Assembly (NCBI GenBank): GCA_050249455.1
Contig: JBFWQM010000154.1
Span: 1 to 13,257 of the forward strand
Reading direction: 5' to 3'
Origin: JBFWQM01 sp050249455
GTDB lineage: Bacteria > Pseudomonadota > Alphaproteobacteria > MPNO01 > VGEU01
Length of the DNA stretch: 13,257 nucleotides
Shown: positions 12,433 to 13,257 of the stretch, one piece after another
How the letters are laid out: each line of letters opens with the position of its first letter
Position numbering within the stretch: the stretch's first letter is position 1
Notes under the pieces: model-generated
The model's input: the letters and a program-made list of their open reading frames with translations, nothing else
Told to the model about the DNA's origin: nothing
The model's database searches: none
Position numbers and translations under genes: made by a program

Positions 12433-13257
12433 TTAGGAGACCTTCCGGTTGAACTCGACGCCGAAGAAGTCCTTCGTGCCGCCGCCACTGGGCGGGACGA
12501 TGCGCGCCGCGCGCTCCTTCATCTCCTCGGGGTCGTATTTCGCGGTCAGCTCCTTCAGCCGCGGATAGACCTCGTCGTGGAACACCTGCATGTTCTCGAC
12601 CGTCTCCGCATAGGACAGGAACCCGGCCTGCATCATCATCAGCAGGTGCCCGAAGCCGCCGGAGTACTCGTAGAAGTTCTTGATCTGCTCGTACACCTCG
12701 TCCGGGTTGCCGGCGAAGAAGTTGCCGCGCAGCATGTGGTCGTCCACCGTCGCGCCCGGCGCCGCCTTGATGCCGGCGGCGCGGCCGCCCTTCATCACCT
12801 GCGCGGCGACCTGCGGCGGGAAGTAGCCCGGCGGGTTGGTCCAGTGCGGCGCGACCTTGTTCGAGGTCATGTACCAGGACAGCAGCTCGGAGTTCTTCCG
12901 CGCCTTCGCCTTGTCCTTGTTGACATGCACCAGCGCGCAATAGGCCAGCCGGTCGAGCGGCGCGTGCGCGCCGTGCATCTTCAGGTAGTTCTCGCGATAG
13001 GCGTCGAAGATCGGCCGGATGCCCTGGTAGCCGGCGAGGAACACGGCGCCGACATGCTTGTGCTTGGCCACCGGCGCGGTCGACGGGCCGGAGCCGATGG
13101 TCACCCACACCGGCGGGTGCGGCTGCTGGTACGGGCGCGGCCAGATGTTGACCTGGCGGGCGTGGAAGAAGCGGCCTTCGAAGTTGAACGGCCCGTCGTG
13201 GGTGGTCCACGCCTTCATGATCAGGTCGTGCGCCTCCCACAGCCGCTCGGAGCCGCG
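12433..13257 (-). CDS. LLM-class (luciferase-like) flavin-dependent oxidoreductase, C-terminal part
   Basis: Partial gene; the 5' end lies beyond the right edge. The 274 visible residues run in frame from the edge (RGSERLWEAHDLIMKAW...) to a TAA at 12433-12435. The ATG at 13216-13218 is internal, not the start. The sequence matches the TIM-barrel luciferase-like monooxygenase family, which uses reduced FMN (F420 in some groups) to oxidise small organic molecules. Visible family blocks are GRFFHARQVNIWPRPYQQPH, then PPVWVTIGSGPST, then GNFFAGNPDEVYEQIKNFYE (the conserved G-x-P-x-x-V near the C-terminus). The missing N-terminal part should be roughly 100-150 residues by family length. It is followed by a stem-loop and the alpha/beta hydrolase gene, probably in one transcript. 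Substrate unknown. Confidence 0.88.
   Translation of the reverse strand, partial: RGSERLWEAHDLIMKAWTTHDGPFNFEGRFFHARQVNIWPRPYQQPHPPVWVTIGSGPSTAPVAKHKHVGAVFLAGYQGIRPIFDAYRENYLKMHGAHAPLDRLAYCALVHVNKDKAKARKNSELLSWYMTSNKVAPHWTNPPGYFPPQVAAQVMKGGRAAGIKAAPGATVDDHMLRGNFFAGNPDEVYEQIKNFYEYSGGFGHLLMMMQAGFLSYAETVENMQVFHDEVYPRLKELTAKYDPEEMKERAARIVPPSGGGTKDFFGVEFNRKVS

Overview
The window is very GC-rich (about 70% by eye). It reads as chromosomal DNA of an alphaproteobacterium of the Rhodospirillales/Hyphomicrobiales kind. The evidence is codon usage, a short alphaproteobacterial-type OpgH, a CO-dehydrogenase-like molybdenum hydroxylase, and a tightly packed layout with ATGA, GTGA and TGATG gene junctions. 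I see no tRNA, rRNA, CRISPR array, integrase or insertion sequence. Both ends cut genes.

Layout, left to right. (1) 1-688, minus: N-terminal part of a xanthine dehydrogenase/CoxL-type molybdopterin subunit. (2) 775-3048, minus: a large YfhO-like polytopic membrane protein. (3) A divergent promoter region, then on the plus strand a stand-alone RibD-type reductase (3229-4101) whose frame runs 149 bases into a cytochrome b561 gene (3953-4498). (4) 4501-7749, minus, transcribed right to left: a BchC-like medium-chain dehydrogenase, a diverged 6-pyruvoyl-tetrahydropterin-synthase-like protein, a GT4 glycosyltransferase and a SAM methyltransferase. These form a compact operon; the last three genes overlap one another. 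(5) 7807-11323, plus, divergent from (4): OpgH glucan glucosyltransferase, an FkbM methyltransferase and a secreted protein of unknown family, all with overlapping stop/start codons. (6) 11351-11484: a repeat with two hairpins inside a long outer inverted repeat, lying between converging operons. (7) 11503-13257, minus: an alpha/beta hydrolase preceded by the C-terminal part of a luciferase-like flavin monooxygenase, with a strong stem-loop between them.

Two groups look like under-described systems. The first (3229-7749) combines a pterin-synthase fold lacking the usual catalytic residues, a dehydrogenase lacking the usual zinc ligands, a glycosyltransferase, a methyltransferase and a RibD-type reductase. 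The most economical reading is a pathway that builds, reduces, glycosylates and methylates a pteridine or related GTP-derived heterocycle; this is inference. The second (7807-11323) is a translationally coupled OpgH-FkbM-secreted-protein operon. It suggests a periplasmic glucan pathway with a methyl decoration and an uncharacterised periplasmic partner where OpgG would normally be expected.
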